A stretch of DNA of 64,000 bases from Bacteroides stercoris ATCC 43183. Lineage in GTDB: Bacteria > Bacteroidota > Bacteroidia > Bacteroidales > Bacteroidaceae. Position numbers and translations under genes: made by a program. The number at the start of each line of letters is the position of its first letter. Position 1 is the stretch's first letter. This document shows positions 42,558-51,982 of the stretch, in pieces. Location of the stretch: the NCBI RefSeq assembly GCF_025147325.1, contig NZ_CP102262.1, positions 3,782,001-3,846,000 of the forward strand, written 5' to 3'. The notes beneath the pieces are model-generated. The model had not been told where the DNA came from. It did not search any database and worked only from the letters and a program-made list of their open reading frames with translations.

Positions 42558-43229
42558 TTATTTAATCGGGATAAATTCGTAATTGAATGTAACAAAACCG
42601 CTCTTATTCGTTTCAGAGTTTCCTGCAACTGTAAATTGAAGCTTCGCCCAACTGCCGTCCTTACACTTCAAAACTATCACATGCATTGTCGGTTCATAAA
42701 TAGTAGGAGGCATACTACCTGTCTCCGTCTTTTTCACCCAACTGCACAACACTTTGTTCACAGTTGCAGTCTTGGCGTAACCGACGTTGCCTTGCATCAT
42801 TTTGCTCATATCGGTGATGATGGCATATTCTTCATCCTCGTTTGTTATGTTTTCATCCGCTTTATAGTCTCCTTCAGGCAACTCCGTAATTTCATTCATA
42901 TTTGTTTTCTCCGTATCGAAAACCATGCCACCGTTTGTTTTTATCTCATAACGGTGTATGGCGATATGCCATTCGATACCGATAGTTTCCTTCGCTTTTG
43001 GCTCGCTTACCGAACCATCCGTATAAATCCATTCGCTTGTATCCGGATGTATTTCCGTTTCTCCGGTTTTCAGATTTACATAAGTCCATTTATCATAGGC
43101 AGATACATCCAGATTCGTTTTCGTACCTCCAACTCCGTCTCCCCATTGACTACCCTTATTATCGTCATCACTGCATGCTGCTCCTAATAAACCGATGGCC
43201 GCCATGACCAATACATCTTTAATTTTCAT
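42558..43229 (-). CDS. hmuY: HmuY family haem-binding lipoprotein
   Basis: A 223-residue surface lipoprotein thought to capture haem and pass it to HmuR. The signal ends in the lipobox LLGAAC (Cys19), and the residues right after it, SDDD, match the acidic lipoprotein export signal of Bacteroides, so surface exposure is likely. The core has the HmuY pattern GIEWHIAIHRYEIKTNGG near residue 85 and LCSWVKKTETGSMPPTIYEP in the second half. In Porphyromonas HmuY two His bind haem; several Bacteroides homologues use Met, and Met residues at KTNMNEI and MSKMMQG are candidates here. First gene of the operon. Confidence 0.9.
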   Translation of the reverse strand: MKIKDVLVMAAIGLLGAACSDDDNKGSQWGDGVGGTKTNLDVSAYDKWTYVNLKTGETEIHPDTSEWIYTDGSVSEPKAKETIGIEWHIAIHRYEIKTNGGMVFDTEKTNMNEITELPEGDYKADENITNEDEEYAIITDMSKMMQGNVGYAKTATVNKVLCSWVKKTETGSMPPTIYEPTMHVIVLKCKDGSWAKLQFTVAGNSETNKSGFVTFNYEFIPIK

Positions 43230-43274
43230 TTTAGCTTATTCCTTTTTAGCGTTAATAAATTAATTTTCACGCTG

Positions 43275-43310
43275 CAAAGTTAGATCGCACAGGTAGCTGG
43301 CACAATACCG
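43275..43310 (-). promoter_or_regulatory. Promoter of the hmu operon
   Basis: On the minus strand, TAACTTTG (43275-43282) is an exact -7 box, with ATTG (one mismatch to TTTG) 20 nt upstream as a -33 element. I could not identify a clear Fur operator here, though iron control would be expected. Confidence 0.65.
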
Positions 43311-43350
43311 ATAAATAACTATATTAAAAACAATAATACCCACAAATAGT

Positions 43351-43390
43351 AAAAAAGTGCTGCCTGCACCTTCACAGGCGCAGGCAGCAC
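43351..43390 (-). terminator. Terminator of the second glutamate dehydrogenase gene
   Basis: An 11-bp perfect stem (GTGCTGCCTGC / GCAGGCAGCAC), extended by CA/TG-type pairs near the loop, followed on the minus strand by six T. Confidence 0.85.
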
Positions 43391-43428
43391 AAACCACAAA
43401 TACAAATACAACTAAACAAAGTTTTTCC

Positions 43429-44766
43429 TTAGATAATTCCCTGACCCATCATGGCGTGGGCTACTTTCATGAAGCCGGCGATATTAGCACCCTTCACGTA
43501 ATTGATGTAGCCGTCGGGGTCTGTTCCGTATTTCACGCACTGAGCATGGATACCGTGCATAATGGCATGAAGTTTCTCGTCTACCTCAGCCGCACTCCAA
43601 CTGAGATGCATTGCATTCTGTGACATTTCCAATCCGCTGGTAGCCACACCGCCTGCATTCACAGCCTTACCCGGTGCATACATAATCTTGTTTTCAATAA
43701 AGAGGTCGATAGCTTCGGGGGTACATCCCATATTGGAGATTTCACCCACACAAGTCACCTTATTATCAATCAGATGCTGTGCATCTTCCCCATTCAACTC
43801 ATTCTGCGTTGCACAAGGCAAAGCAATATCGGCTTTCACCTCCCACGGACGTTTGCCGGGAACGAAAGTAGAGCCGGGGAATTCATCGGCATACGGAGCT
43901 ACGATATCATTGCCCGATGCACGGAGTTCCAACATATAATCTATCTTCTTGCCACTGATGCCGTTCGGGTCATAGATATAACCGTCGGGACCGGAAATCG
44001 TAATGACCTTAGCACCCAACTGGGTAGCCTTGGTAGCTGCACCCCAAGCCACATTTCCGAAACCGGAGATAGCAACCGTCTTACCCTTGATATCTATACC
44101 TTTGGTTTCCAGCATCTGGTTTACAAAATACAATCCACCGAAACCGGTTGCTTCAGGACGTATCAATGAACCGCCGAATTCCAGACCTTTACCTGTGAAA
44201 GTACCTGTAAATTCGCGTGTCAGTTTCTTATACATACCGAACATATAGCCCACTTCACGGCCACCTACACCAATATCACCGGCGGGTACGTCCATATCCG
44301 GACCGAGGTGACGCCACAATTCCAACATGAAAGCCTGACAGAAACGCATCACTTCCGCATCGCTCTTACCGCGCGGAGAGAAATCGGAACCGCCTTTACC
44401 GCCACCCATAGGCAGAGTGGTCAAAGCATTCTTGAAAGTCTGTTCAAACCCCAAGAACTTCAAGATAGAGAGGTTTACTGAAGCGTGGAAACGAATACCG
44501 CCTTTGTACGGGCCGATAGCATTATTGAACTGTACGCGATAACCGAGATTAGTCTGCACCTCGCCTTTATCATCCACCCACGTAACACGGAAAGTAAAAA
44601 TACGATCGGGTTCAACCAACCGTTCTATGATTTTCGCTTTCTCGAACTCAGGATGCTGATTGTAGATATCTTCGATAGAAAGAAGTACTTCCTTTACGGC
44701 TTGAAGATATTCAGACTCGCCGGGATGCTTTGCCTCCAAAGAGGACATGATACGTTCGATATTCAT
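43429..44766 (-). CDS. gdhB: Glutamate dehydrogenase, NAD(H)-type by sequence
   Basis: A 445-residue class-I glutamate dehydrogenase, paralogous to the enzyme at 15025. The substrate region is the same (NAIGPYKGGIRFHASVNLSI; LPMGGGKGGSDFSP). The cofactor domain differs: ISGFGNVAWGAATKATQLG followed by ISGPDGYIYDPNGI is close to the NAD-specific Clostridium symbiosum enzyme (FGFGNVAWGA..LSGPDGYIYDPEGI), whereas the other copy has GSGNVAQY and SDSDG. Bacteroides species are known to carry two such enzymes, the second induced by peptides. I infer a catabolic, NAD-linked role. A -7 box is 73 bp upstream and a strong terminator follows. Confidence 0.93.
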   Translation of the reverse strand: MNIERIMSSLEAKHPGESEYLQAVKEVLLSIEDIYNQHPEFEKAKIIERLVEPDRIFTFRVTWVDDKGEVQTNLGYRVQFNNAIGPYKGGIRFHASVNLSILKFLGFEQTFKNALTTLPMGGGKGGSDFSPRGKSDAEVMRFCQAFMLELWRHLGPDMDVPAGDIGVGGREVGYMFGMYKKLTREFTGTFTGKGLEFGGSLIRPEATGFGGLYFVNQMLETKGIDIKGKTVAISGFGNVAWGAATKATQLGAKVITISGPDGYIYDPNGISGKKIDYMLELRASGNDIVAPYADEFPGSTFVPGKRPWEVKADIALPCATQNELNGEDAQHLIDNKVTCVGEISNMGCTPEAIDLFIENKIMYAPGKAVNAGGVATSGLEMSQNAMHLSWSAAEVDEKLHAIMHGIHAQCVKYGTDPDGYINYVKGANIAGFMKVAHAMMGQGII

Positions 44767-44838
44767 AATATTACGTTTTAAAGGTTATTACCTTGTTAAC
44801 TATTTGTTGCCTGAACAAAATGTCAATAAACAACACTG

Positions 44839-44846
44839 CAAATATA
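44839..44846 (-). promoter_or_regulatory. -7 box for gdhB
   Basis: TATATTTG on the minus strand, an exact TAnnTTTG match. TTTA, 20 nt further upstream, may serve as a weak -33 element. Confidence 0.65.
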
Positions 44847-44990
44847 GGAAAACTTTTCAAAACACCTAAACATTGCAGCAATATTTTGATTAAATAATGA
44901 TAAAACGTCAAATCACATAGAATATAAAAGAACAACAAACAAAAAAGCAGGGGACAACTGTATAAACTGCTTGCAAAGGTAATTCTTTAT

Positions 44991-45028
44991 CCTTCATTCC
45001 TCATTCTTCATTTAAATTGCTACTTTTG
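44991..45028 (+). promoter_or_regulatory. Heptamers and -7 box before the REC-REC-PPDK gene
   Basis: Three consecutive heptamers, CCTTCAT, TCCTCAT and TCTTCAT (44991-45011), sit directly upstream of TACTTTTG (45021-45028), an exact TAnnTTTG match. The start codon is 30 bp beyond the box. Confidence 0.65.
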
Positions 45029-45057
45029 TCCTCCGAACTAATAAACCATGAGAAAAC

Positions 45058-48024
45058 ATGCTCAGTAAGTTTAAATTAAACCAGCTCTATTTCAAAGATA
45101 CGCAGTTTGCCAACCTCATGACGCGACGTATCTTCAATGTGCTTTTAATCGCCAATCCTTATGATGCTTTCATGCTGGAAGACGACGGCCGTATCGACGA
45201 AAAAATCTTTAATGAATATACTTCACTCTCCCTGCGCTATCCGCCGCGCTTTACACAGGTATCTACTTGCGAGGAAGCATTGTCCCAACTATCGTCCATG
45301 CCATACGACCTTATTATATGTATGCCGGGAACGGGAGATAATGAGGGATTTGACGTAGCGCGAACCATCAAGGGACAATACGAGCACATCCCTATGGTAA
45401 TTCTGACCCCGTTCAGCCACGGCATCACCAAACGCATTGCCAACGAGGATCTCAGTTCGTTCGATTATATCTTCTGCTGGCTGGGGAACACCGACTTGCT
45501 GGTTTCCATCATCAAGCTGATAGAGGACAAGATGAATCTGGAACACGACGTCAGTGAAGTGGGCGTACAGATTATTCTTCTGGTAGAAGACGGTATCCGT
45601 TTCTACTCCTCTATCCTGCCCAATCTTTATAAATTTGTATTGAAACAGAGCCAGGAGTTTTCCACTGAAGCATTGAATGCCCACCAACGTACACTACGTA
45701 TGAGAGGGCGCCCTAAAATCGTCCTTGCACGTACCTACAACGAAGCAATCGGCATATACGAAAAATACAAGAACAACATACTGGGAGTTATCACCGACGT
45801 CCGCTTCCCTCGCGTTGAACGCGGTGAGAAAGACGCACTCGCTGGTATCAAGCTGTGTGCCGCCATACGGAAAGAAGACCCGTTTGTTCCATTGATTATA
45901 CAATCGTCCGAATCGGAGAACGTGTCGTACGCAGCCAAATACGATGCGGCTTTTATCGATAAGAATTCAAAGAAAATGGACGTAGACCTGCGCCGTATCG
46001 TATCGGACAATTTCGGTTTCGGCGACTTTATCTTCCGCAACCCCGACACACTGGAAGAGATTGCCCGCGTCAAGAATCTGAAAGAACTTCAGAATATCCT
46101 CTTTGCCGTACCGGCAGAATCGTTCCTCTATCATATCAGCCGCAACCATGTGAGCCGCTGGCTCTATTCACGCGCCATGTTTCCCATTGGCGAGTTCTTG
46201 AAACCTATTACGTGGAACAGTCTTCAGGATGTGGATGCCCACCGCAAAATCATCTTTGAAGCAATTGTAAAGTACCGCAAGATGAAAAACCAGGGTGTGG
46301 TAGCTGTTTTCAAACGCGACCGTTTCGACCGTTACTCGAACTTTGCCCGTATCGGCGACGGTTCACTGGGCGGCAAAGGCCGTGGCCTGGCATTCATTGA
46401 CAACATGGTGAAACATCATCCGGAATTCGACGAATTTGAAAATGCCCGCGTTGCCATACCCAAAACGGTAGTACTGTGTACGGATGTGTTCGATGAATTC
46501 ATGGAGACTAACAACCTGTATCAGATAGCCTTGTCCGATGCCGACGACGATGTGATTCTCCGCTACTTTCTGAAAGCCAAACTGCCCGACCGTCTGGTTG
46601 AGGACTTTTTCACTTTCTTCGATGTGGTAAAATCACCTATTGCCATCCGCTCTTCCTCACTATTGGAAGACTCGCATTACCAACCTTTCGCCGGTATATA
46701 CAATACTTATATGATTCCTTATCTGGACGATAAGTATGAAATGCTCCGTATGCTCAGTGATGCAATCAAAGGAGTCTATGCTTCTGTATATTTCCGCGAT
46801 TCAAAGGCTTATATGCAAGCCACAAGCAATGTCATCGACCAGGAGAAAATGGCCGTAATCCTGCAGGAAGTGGTCGGCAATCAGTATGGCGACCGTTATT
46901 ACCCGTCCATGTCGGGCGTGGCGCGTTCGCTCAACTATTATCCTATCGGAGACGAAAAAGCTGAAGAGGGTATTGTCAACCTGGCACTCGGGCTGGGCAA
47001 ATACATCGTAGACGGCGGTATGACTCTCCGGTTCTCTCCCTATCACCCCAACCAAGTTCTGCAAACCAGCGAAATGGAGATTGCGCTCAAAGAAACCCAA
47101 ACACGTTTTTATGCACTCGACCTGCGTAACGCCGGACATGACTTCTCCATTGACGATGGTTTCAACCTATTGAAATTACACGTAAAAGAGGCCGAGAAAG
47201 ACGGTGCTCTCAAATATATAGCTTCCACCTACGACCCTTACGACCAGATAATCCGTGACGGTTTATATCCGGGCGGGCGCAAGGTTATCACCTTCGCCAA
47301 TATCTTGCAGCATGATGTATTTCCTCTGCCCCGCATTTTGCAATTGGCATTGAAATACGGACAGCAGGAAATGCGCCGTCCTGTAGAAATCGAATTTGCA
47401 GCTACCATGAACCGTGAAAAGGACAAGACCGGGACGTTCTACCTGTTGCAAATACGCCCGATTGTCGACAGCAAGGAAATGCTTGACGAGGACCTCACAG
47501 CCATTCCCGATGAAAAACTGCTGCTACGATCCAATAATTCATTAGGGCATGGCATAATGAATGAATTACAGGATGTAATTTATGTAAAGACCGACAACTA
47601 CAGCGCTTCCCACAATCAGGAAATAGCCTGGGAGATAGAAAAATTGAACCAGCAATTTTTGGACGAGGGCAAGAACTATGTACTGATAGGGCCGGGACGT
47701 TGGGGCAGCAGTGATACCTGGCTCGGTATTCCCGTTAAATGGCCCCACATCAGTGCAGCGCGTATCATTGTAGAAGCAGGACTGACGAACTATCGTGTCG
47801 ATCCTAGCCAGGGAACACACTTTTTTCAGAACCTGACTTCATTCGGAGTAGGCTATTTCACAATCAATGCTTTCATGAATGACGGTGTGTATAATCAAGA
47901 CTTTCTGAATGCGCAACCTGCTGTATATGAGTCCAAATACCTGCGTCACGTGCACTTTGAACATCCTATAACCGCCAAAATGGACGGAAAGAAGAAACAG
48001 GGAGTAGTATTGCTACCCTCATGA
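45058..48024 (+). CDS. Two receiver-like domains fused to a PEP synthase-type ATP-binding domain
   Basis: A 988-residue cytoplasmic protein. Residues about 24-158 form a receiver-like domain lacking the phospho-acceptor (DLIICMPGTGD where the Asp should be). Residues about 170-320 form a second receiver with a full active site: acidic pair Glu177-Asp178 (LLVEDG), acceptor Asp247 (GVITDVRFP), Ser at IQSSES and Lys302 (FIDKNSK). Residues about 430-830 match the pyruvate/PEP synthase ATP-grasp domain (DGSLGGKGRGLAFIDN; SPIAIRSSSLLEDSHYQPFAGIY, in part; FYLLQIRPIVD). The mobile phospho-His domain and PEP-binding barrel are absent, so it is not a PEP synthase. The end holds IGPGRWGSSDTWLGIPV. Role unknown. 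Confidence 0.85.
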   Translation: MLSKFKLNQLYFKDTQFANLMTRRIFNVLLIANPYDAFMLEDDGRIDEKIFNEYTSLSLRYPPRFTQVSTCEEALSQLSSMPYDLIICMPGTGDNEGFDVARTIKGQYEHIPMVILTPFSHGITKRIANEDLSSFDYIFCWLGNTDLLVSIIKLIEDKMNLEHDVSEVGVQIILLVEDGIRFYSSILPNLYKFVLKQSQEFSTEALNAHQRTLRMRGRPKIVLARTYNEAIGIYEKYKNNILGVITDVRFPRVERGEKDALAGIKLCAAIRKEDPFVPLIIQSSESENVSYAAKYDAAFIDKNSKKMDVDLRRIVSDNFGFGDFIFRNPDTLEEIARVKNLKELQNILFAVPAESFLYHISRNHVSRWLYSRAMFPIGEFLKPITWNSLQDVDAHRKIIFEAIVKYRKMKNQGVVAVFKRDRFDRYSNFARIGDGSLGGKGRGLAFIDNMVKHHPEFDEFENARVAIPKTVVLCTDVFDEFMETNNLYQIALSDADDDVILRYFLKAKLPDRLVEDFFTFFDVVKSPIAIRSSSLLEDSHYQPFAGIYNTYMIPYLDDKYEMLRMLSDAIKGVYASVYFRDSKAYMQATSNVIDQEKMAVILQEVVGNQYGDRYYPSMSGVARSLNYYPIGDEKAEEGIVNLALGLGKYIVDGGMTLRFSPYHPNQVLQTSEMEIALKETQTRFYALDLRNAGHDFSIDDGFNLLKLHVKEAEKDGALKYIASTYDPYDQIIRDGLYPGGRKVITFANILQHDVFPLPRILQLALKYGQQEMRRPVEIEFAATMNREKDKTGTFYLLQIRPIVDSKEMLDEDLTAIPDEKLLLRSNNSLGHGIMNELQDVIYVKTDNYSASHNQEIAWEIEKLNQQFLDEGKNYVLIGPGRWGSSDTWLGIPVKWPHISAARIIVEAGLTNYRVDPSQGTHFFQNLTSFGVGYFTINAFMNDGVYNQDFLNAQPAVYESKYLRHVHFEHPITAKMDGKKKQGVVLLPS

Positions 48025-48083
48025 TAAGATTTTATGTCTAAAACAAGATTAAAACCAGATTAATCAACTATTCTTTTTTTGAG

Positions 48084-48114
48084 AAAAATGGGACAAATGA
48101 TGTCCCATTTTTCA
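48084..48114 (+). terminator. Terminator of the REC-REC-PPDK gene
   Basis: A 12-bp stem (AAAAATGGGACA / TGTCCCATTTTT) around a 5-nt loop, followed by T-rich sequence. Confidence 0.85.
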
Positions 48115-48166
48115 TTTATAACTGCAAAACAAGGCGATAAGCGCTAATTATCTCATCTAAAAAACA

Positions 48167-48174
48167 TATTTTTG
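48167..48174 (+). promoter_or_regulatory. -7 box for the DUF4493/PCMD operon
   Basis: TATTTTTG, an exact TAnnTTTG match, 52 bp upstream of the ATG at 48226. It is the only such box I found for the eight-gene operon. Confidence 0.7.
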
Positions 48175-48225
48175 TACCCGACTTCAAGAATTAGCAGGTA
48201 AAAAGATAACCAAACACTGTTGTTA

Positions 48226-50697
48226 ATGGGTAAAAAATATACAACTTTTCTAACCCTGTTTACAGTAATATGTATTACATTGACCGGATGTGAGCGGGAG
48301 AATGAACAAACTGCAAACCAGGGCAGACTTAATCTGAAATTAGCAGTTGATACAAATGTAGAAAACATGGTAACACGTGCTACCGCTGATGAAGAGACAT
48401 TACCCGACATCAACGACTTCTCAATTGCCGTTCTTCAAAATAATAATGTACAACTTACCTGGAACAGGTATGCCGACTTTACAGACGGAACGGAAATTGC
48501 AGCCGGCAACTATACACTAAAGGCCACTTATGGAAACATAGAAACCCAAGGTTTTGAAGCCCCTTACTACGAAGGAGCAAAAGAGTTCTCCATAAAAAAG
48601 AACGAAAGTACAAACATATCGGTCATATGTTATCTTGCCAATGTAAAAGTTACGACAGAATACACGGAACTTTTCAAAAAATATTTTACAGACTACACCG
48701 TAAACATACGCCCTGCCGGCAGTACGGACATCTCGTTCGACAAGAATGAAACAAGGGCCGCATACGTAAAGCCTGGCAAGATAAGCATTTACCTGTCAGG
48801 AAGCAAACAACAAGGAAACAAAGTCACATTTGAAGCCGCTACCATAGAGAATGCAAAGGCACGCCAGCATTACCGTCTGAAATTTGACGTACAAGCAGGG
48901 GGTACGGAATTGGATGTATCATTCACGGACGAAACGGAAAGAGTGCCGATAACCATAGATATTTCGGACGATGCCTTGAACACACAGCCACCGTTCTTTA
49001 CGCCAACGGGGTTTGAATCGGGAGTTGCCCGGGAGTTAACGGAATGGACAGAACCCGAATCCCCTTTATCAGCCTTGCTGACGGCGCGTGGCGGAATATC
49101 CAAATGTGTCTTGACAACCCGCTCTCCTTCTCTGTTAAGCAAGGGATGGCCTGCCGAGATTGATCTGGTAAATCCGGAACCAGGCATGCTTACCACATTA
49201 CAAGATTTGGGGCTGGAGTTAAAAGGATTAAGTGCCAATGTCGATAAAATGGCAATATTGGACTTCACAAAAGTACTGGTCAATATATCTCATTCGGAAA
49301 CAGACGAAGAAAATACATTTACCTTGACCGCAACAGACAAATTGAGTAAAGTAAACAAAGAGCCATTGGTACTCAAAATCAAATCTCTGCCTAATGGTTT
49401 TGACGTAGCCAAGCCTATGAATGCCGAACGTGGAAGCACTACCATACTGCTGACCGTCATTTTGAAAGGGGACATATCCAAAGTCAGCTATCAATATCAG
49501 GCATACGGCTATTGGCAACCTTTAGTTCCTACAAGCATAGAGAGCGACAAAGATACGCACCAAGTAACCATCACGTTCAAAGACGGGTTACAGGAACCTC
49601 AACAGATAAAAGTAATTGCGGGAGATAAAGAAAAGACCGTGACAGTAGGAATCGGTGAATCATCCTGTTCCCTGACTGCTCCCGAAGGAGATGTATGGAC
49701 TAAAAAAGCCACTCTCTATTTGGTTGGAGACACGGAGGGAACAACCGAATATCTGAAGACGGTTAAGGATATTACCGTAAAATGCAGAAAAGCGTCAGGA
49801 GACTGGTTTTCTCCATCACAAGAAAAAATAAAAAATGCGGTTGAGGTTAGCGGATTAGAGCCTGGCACCGATTACATATTTAAAGCCGTAATAGATGGAA
49901 CCAATACAATTACCGTCAAGAATGAAGTATCCGTAAAAACCGAAGAAGCACTACAGATACCCAATTCCGGTTTTGAAGACTGGCATACAGATTCCGATAC
50001 ACGGTGGTCTGCTGGGACTTTTGGAGATTTCACCCACTATTTTTATTACCCTTATACTAAAGGTGCTACTGATATATGGTGGAATACAAACAACAAATAT
50101 TCCCAAGCATGGGTTGTGGCACCGGTACAGACAACAACCTGTCCGGCCGTTATCTATGTAAAAGACGCAAAAAGCGGTGCTAAAGCAGCGGAGATTCACA
50201 CAGCCGGTTCCGGCGGAGGATATTCGAGTACCCCTGTCACGATGTACCCCGAGGGAGCAAAAGCAGGACGCTTATTCATAGGGACCTATAATTGGAGTGA
50301 CAAGAAAGAGACCGTAACAACTGGACATCTTTTCACCTCCCGACCCTACGGAATGAAATTCTGGTATAAATACACTCCCTATCAGACAGACAACTTTAAA
50401 GTTGAAATCGAGATACGCAGCGGGAATAAAGTCATAGCAGGCGGCTCGTACATATCAGAAGCCGCAAGTTCTGCAGACAGCGAATATCAGGAAGCATATA
50501 TCAACCTCGACTACCAAGGAAATATGGAAAAAGCAACTGACATATATGTCAATATTCTATCAACAACCAAAACCTCTTTCGGCAGTGACGATTTACAGAA
50601 AGCCGGAACAATTGATTTGACAGATTGTGCAACAGGCTGGACCACCCATTTAGGCAGCCGCCTCAAAATAGACGATTTAGAACTTATATATGAATAA
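48226..50697 (+). CDS. DUF4493-PCMD surface lipoprotein (operon gene 1)
   Basis: An 823-residue lipoprotein (lipobox TLTGC, Cys22; next residues EREN are charged, suggesting surface export). Residues about 33-270 are a DUF4493 domain starting GRLNLKLAV, with TR at 50-51. A middle region of beta-sandwich repeats follows, then an Fn3-like unit (GLEPGTDYIFKAV...VSVKTEE). The C-terminal PCMD domain begins IPNSGFEDWHTD and ends GSRLKIDDLELIYE. PCMD is named as a putative carbohydrate metabolism domain and has a jelly-roll character. The ATG at 48226 is chosen over the TTG at 48220. First and largest gene of the operon; the next starts 6 bp later. Confidence 0.88.
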   Translation: MGKKYTTFLTLFTVICITLTGCERENEQTANQGRLNLKLAVDTNVENMVTRATADEETLPDINDFSIAVLQNNNVQLTWNRYADFTDGTEIAAGNYTLKATYGNIETQGFEAPYYEGAKEFSIKKNESTNISVICYLANVKVTTEYTELFKKYFTDYTVNIRPAGSTDISFDKNETRAAYVKPGKISIYLSGSKQQGNKVTFEAATIENAKARQHYRLKFDVQAGGTELDVSFTDETERVPITIDISDDALNTQPPFFTPTGFESGVARELTEWTEPESPLSALLTARGGISKCVLTTRSPSLLSKGWPAEIDLVNPEPGMLTTLQDLGLELKGLSANVDKMAILDFTKVLVNISHSETDEENTFTLTATDKLSKVNKEPLVLKIKSLPNGFDVAKPMNAERGSTTILLTVILKGDISKVSYQYQAYGYWQPLVPTSIESDKDTHQVTITFKDGLQEPQQIKVIAGDKEKTVTVGIGESSCSLTAPEGDVWTKKATLYLVGDTEGTTEYLKTVKDITVKCRKASGDWFSPSQEKIKNAVEVSGLEPGTDYIFKAVIDGTNTITVKNEVSVKTEEALQIPNSGFEDWHTDSDTRWSAGTFGDFTHYFYYPYTKGATDIWWNTNNKYSQAWVVAPVQTTTCPAVIYVKDAKSGAKAAEIHTAGSGGGYSSTPVTMYPEGAKAGRLFIGTYNWSDKKETVTTGHLFTSRPYGMKFWYKYTPYQTDNFKVEIEIRSGNKVIAGGSYISEAASSADSEYQEAYINLDYQGNMEKATDIYVNILSTTKTSFGSDDLQKAGTIDLTDCATGWTTHLGSRLKIDDLELIYE

Positions 50698-50703
50698 CAA
50701 AAT

Positions 50704-51972
50704 ATGAAGAAATCAAACACCCTGTTTACTCTGGCATTCTTTGCTATTCTGGTATTCTCTTCATGCGAACGCGAGCAATGGGGAAACGCCCAAAAAGGTC
50801 CTGACGACATAGACAATCGTGCCGAAGGTCAAATAGGACTGTCTGCATTAAAAGTCTCCGTAGACGAGAAAACAGCTACTACAGTTACCCGTGCAGGAAT
50901 CAATACCGACAATTTCATTATCCGCATTTACGATATGGATAAAGAAGGAAAAATGGTGCAAGAGTGGAAATGCAGCGAGATGCCCGAAATATTCACGCTA
51001 AAGGTAAGCCATTACAGTATCACAGCCATGTCTCACGAAGTACAACCGGCAGAGTTCGAAAAGCCCTATTACTTCTCCAAACAGGATTTTGAAATTACTG
51101 AAAATACGGTAACGGATCTTAAAGAACTGGTTTGTACCTTGAATAATATCAAGGTAAGAATAGCCTATGACAGCGAACTTCAAAAGCTGTTGGATGAAGA
51201 CTCCAAAGTCCAGGTATCCGTCGGTGAAGGGCGTTTGGAATATGCAAAAGACGAAACACGTGCAGGATATTTCAAATCCATCGGTGAAACCAACATTCTG
51301 ATTGCCGACCTCAGCGCAACCATTCAAGGAGAGAAAGTTACGATGTCCAAAGCCTTCATCGACGTCCTTCCCGGTGAAGAACGTATCATTAAATATTCGA
51401 TGAAACAAAACAGCGGTGGTGACGGCGACAATGGAGAGATTGGAAAGGTCGACATCCAGATAGATGCAACATGTGAGGTTGTAGAGAAAGACATAACCAT
51501 AGCCCCGGGAGAAGAAGAGCCGCTACCCGAACCCGAACCGAATCCCGAACCGAGTCCCGGAACCAAACCGGCAATCACCGGCAAAGGTTTCGATATTACC
51601 CAGAGCATAACCATACCACCCGGTGTCTCAACGGACAATCCCTATCCTGTAATTGTAAAAATAGCGGTACCGGAAGGTATCCGGAATTTAGAGATAGGAA
51701 TAACTTCCAGCAGTACCGATTTTGCAAATGCCATTTCCGATTTGGGACTCACCGACTTTGACTTGGCAAACCCGGGAGCGTTAATCGGAATACTCCAGAA
51801 CTTAGGTCTACCCTATGGGGATAAAGTTACCGGTAAAACCGATATTGACTTTGATATCAGTGGATTTACAGGATTATTGGTGGGCTTTCCCGGAACCCAC
51901 AGATTCAATCTAAAGGTTACGGATAACAAAGGAAACACGGCATCCGCAATATTAGCCCTTATCGTAAATTAA
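50704..51972 (+). CDS. DUF4493 surface lipoprotein without PCMD (operon gene 2)
   Basis: A 422-residue lipoprotein (lipobox VFSSC, Cys21, then EREQ). The DUF4493 domain starts EGQIGLSALKVSV and carries VTRAG with Arg63, followed by the strand pattern DNFIIRIYDMDKEGKMVQEW that also appears in fimbrillin-like proteins. Residues about 276-290 form a Pro-Glu-Asn linker (PLPEPEPNPEPSPGT), after which a compact C-terminal beta domain of about 130 residues replaces the PCMD domain (FDITQSITIPPGVSTDNPYP...NTASAILALIVN, in part). Gap to the next gene is 10 bp. No enzyme motif is seen. Confidence 0.86.
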   Translation: MKKSNTLFTLAFFAILVFSSCEREQWGNAQKGPDDIDNRAEGQIGLSALKVSVDEKTATTVTRAGINTDNFIIRIYDMDKEGKMVQEWKCSEMPEIFTLKVSHYSITAMSHEVQPAEFEKPYYFSKQDFEITENTVTDLKELVCTLNNIKVRIAYDSELQKLLDEDSKVQVSVGEGRLEYAKDETRAGYFKSIGETNILIADLSATIQGEKVTMSKAFIDVLPGEERIIKYSMKQNSGGDGDNGEIGKVDIQIDATCEVVEKDITIAPGEEEPLPEPEPNPEPSPGTKPAITGKGFDITQSITIPPGVSTDNPYPVIVKIAVPEGIRNLEIGITSSSTDFANAISDLGLTDFDLANPGALIGILQNLGLPYGDKVTGKTDIDFDISGFTGLLVGFPGTHRFNLKVTDNKGNTASAILALIVN

Positions 51973-51982
51973 GCAAAGCACA

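Noticed and set aside
44767..45057. Possible gene in the 291-bp gap between gdhB and the REC-REC gene
   Set aside because: Only AT-rich sequence, two divergent promoters and heptamers are visible; no frame with a credible start or composition.
45058..48024. Phosphoenolpyruvate synthase
   Set aside because: The phospho-His and PEP-binding domains are missing and two receiver domains are present, so the enzyme name would mislead.
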